Of a stretch of 64,000 bases of DNA, positions 62,077-64,000 are shown piece by piece (the stretch's first letter is position 1; the number at the start of each line of letters is the position of its first letter). The DNA comes from Daphnia carinata (taxonomy: Eukaryota; Arthropoda; Branchiopoda; Diplostraca; Daphniidae). The translations under genes were made by a program, and so were the position numbers. Where the stretch lies: the NCBI RefSeq assembly GCF_022539665.2, contig NC_081333.1, positions 9,670,971 through 9,734,970 of the forward strand, written 5' to 3'. The notes beneath the pieces were generated by a model. It ran no database searches. It was not told the DNA's origin and worked only from the letters and a program-made list of their open reading frames with translations.

Positions 62077-64000
62077 AATATCTAGGCCATTTTTGTAGAT
62101 GGCCGCCTAGCAACACGCGAGCCAGATGCATTTTGTTACCTTTGAAATTTTTTTCGTCTTTGGTTCACGAGTTTAAGCATTCGTTTGTTTGTTTGTTTTT
62201 TAAATATTTTGTTCCGATCTGGTTATCGCGTCTCCCTCTGCTCTCTTGGTGTGTCTCTTCCGTGGGATTCTTGTACTTTTCCCTTGCTCACACTCTTCCT
62301 TTAAACTTTCTCTCCGATTTCATTTTCATTCCGAGCGAAAGAGAAAGGCATTGTGGGAAAGCACAGTAGCGTGAGCCCGCGATCGTTTACGTTTTGATTG
62401 TTTTTTCCCCCTTTGTTGAGTACGACATGACGTCACCGACAGTTGCCGTGAATCATAGCGAAAGACCCCTTCGGCGTTGAAGGCTGTCAAATCATTTTAT
62501 AATTTTTATGACTAATACTACTTTAGAATCAAAGTATGGCCATGATGAATTGGGGGCACTCTTGATTTCTCGTTTTATTTTTAAATATCATTTTTATTTG
62601 CTTAAATGCATGACATAAGCTTGGGAGGTGGAATCGTTTCAAATCTAATCATCAAAAACTGACACAAGGTCTGTCAATTCGCTATTTTTTTTTTATCTAC
62701 GGGGAAAAACGCAGTCTAGGAGATGTGAATTTATGTTTCACGATGTTCTATCACGTGATTAGAATACTAATCAGCCTAAAACAAAACACATCCAACAATT
62801 AGAATGCAGCAGAAAAGTTATAGAGTACGGCTGTCCAACAGCGTTTGCTTCGTTTGTTTATTCTCCTTTTATAGCAACTTTGACAGTATGTGTGTTCCGC
62901 AAATCGGGCCAACACCGTGTAATGGGCAGGTCCGTTCACAGGTGATTGAACGCGCCCTCTTAAAAGAAAACGAAATGTGAGCCAAGTGGTCATTTTTTCT
63001 CAGTCAAATATGGTTGTTTTTGTTTGTTGTTGATGTTTTTTGTTGATGCTGTTTTTTGAGGACTACGTGCCGCTCCCAATTCGCATGTAAATTTTGCTTA
63101 TGTTCATATACGTAAGAGCCATGACGCTTTTTCTGGCCAGAGTTCCGGCTGATTATCCAACAGCACGGCCATAGTGATCTCACTACGCCGAGTTCTCTCT
63201 GCTTCGCGTCACAAAACGGCCGGCGACTTTCAGAATTGACGTGATCATTCGATCGCAGCGTGATGAACCTGTTTTGTGAACGTGATTGCTAAAGCGCGTT
63301 TCAATTGCCTGTGGCTATGTTTGTTTCTCTGATCAATGCCGAGCCAGTTTAAATAGCACAAACAGCCACATAGTATTTGTTACGCTAAAAGAACTAGAGA
63401 GGGCAACCCCTCCGTATATTTTATTTTTGGAGGAAAACCAAAACCCTAACTAATTATCATTGGCCTTAAATTTTTTTTCCATGTAGCATGAGACATTGTA
63501 TTTTAATTTCAAATTTAAGAGCCCGAATAATTCATTTCCCTTTTCCGATTTTTTTGGACCCCCTTTTTTTTTTGTTACTACCCGATCATTAGGTTGACGG
63601 TAATTACTTTAATATAACGATGCTTGAGGGGGGTTTTTCCCATGTCTAAAGGCACTTTTTACGAAATGATGTAAAGGCAGGGAGAACAAAAAAAAAGAAG
63701 ACTTAGAAAATAGTGGGAGGAGCTCACCTGTTGATGACTTCCACGGTGTAGTACAGCGGATAATGAGTTTGAGCCTACCGGGGATCCCGTGACCTCTATT
63801 CGTTTCGAGAGGGTTCTCTTGTATCGTTTCCAGTAACATCAGTTTCCAAGAGAACAAACAAAAAACTAGGCAAATTTTCGACCTGATGAAATCAAATTGT
63901 AGTCGGGGTTTTGCCTCTGTTCATACGGCCTGAAGAAAAAAAAAACCAGCACAAAAACAAAGACATCTCGATTCGAGAGTCAGGCGATATCTTTTTTTCT

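Larger units (their letters stand above)
59780..64000 (+). other. Long intron of bunched (runs off the right edge)
   Basis: At least 4.2 kb without a supported exon. At its start is a cluster of CTCF-like motifs (annotated separately). It also holds a perfect CRE (TGACGTCA, 62428-62435), a run of 14 G (62063-62076) and many A/T homopolymers. In flies the bun locus uses internal promoters for short isoforms, so alternative first exons may lie here; none is recognisable. Open frames at 60065-60775, 61577-61900 and 62013-62369 lack family features. Confidence 0.5.

Noticed and set aside
63720-63810. Possible tRNA-like sequence on the minus strand
   Set aside because: No GGTTCGANTCC B-box and no cloverleaf-length pairing could be found.

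Overview
This is animal nuclear DNA, apparently from a small, intron-dense crustacean genome; I infer a Daphnia-like cladoceran, which the sequence does not prove. About 18 conserved metazoan genes sit in 64 kb. Most introns are only 58-75 bp, and both strands are used in alternating head-to-head and tail-to-tail pairs. There is nothing prokaryotic or viral. Nearly every gene is split into short exons, so I rebuilt each one by joining splice sites and checking that the reading frame closes. Exon coordinates are given in each entry.

Left part (1-15.4 kb): IDH3A (+, cut at the left edge), a Bcl-2 family gene (-), DCP2 (+), AMACR (-), a TNFAIP8-like gene (+), VPS33B (+) and FEM1B (-). Middle (16-34.8 kb): a CREB3-family membrane-bound bZIP factor (+), RpS6 (+), LYRM1 (-), GABA-B receptor subunit 1 (+) and a Shaw-type (Kv3) potassium channel (-). 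A gene-poor stretch of about 7.4 kb follows (34.8-42.2 kb). Right part (42-64 kb): acyl-protein thioesterase (+), AKTIP (-), an L3MBTL-type chromatin protein (+), a Frizzled receptor (+), CDC23/APC8 (+) and the 5' half of bunched/TSC22 (+). The last runs off the right edge inside a long intron.

The genes are mostly housekeeping and signalling genes and do not form one pathway. The notable signals are: an apparent excess of GC-AG introns (six well-supported cases and one ambiguous, among roughly 115 reconstructed introns); two consecutive GABA-B receptor introns that are stop-free and divisible by three; a probable AT-AG or otherwise non-canonical intron in CDC23; two copies of a roughly 300-bp dispersed element in introns of the potassium channel, each flanked by short direct repeats; and a cluster of CTCF-like motifs in the first long intron of bunched.
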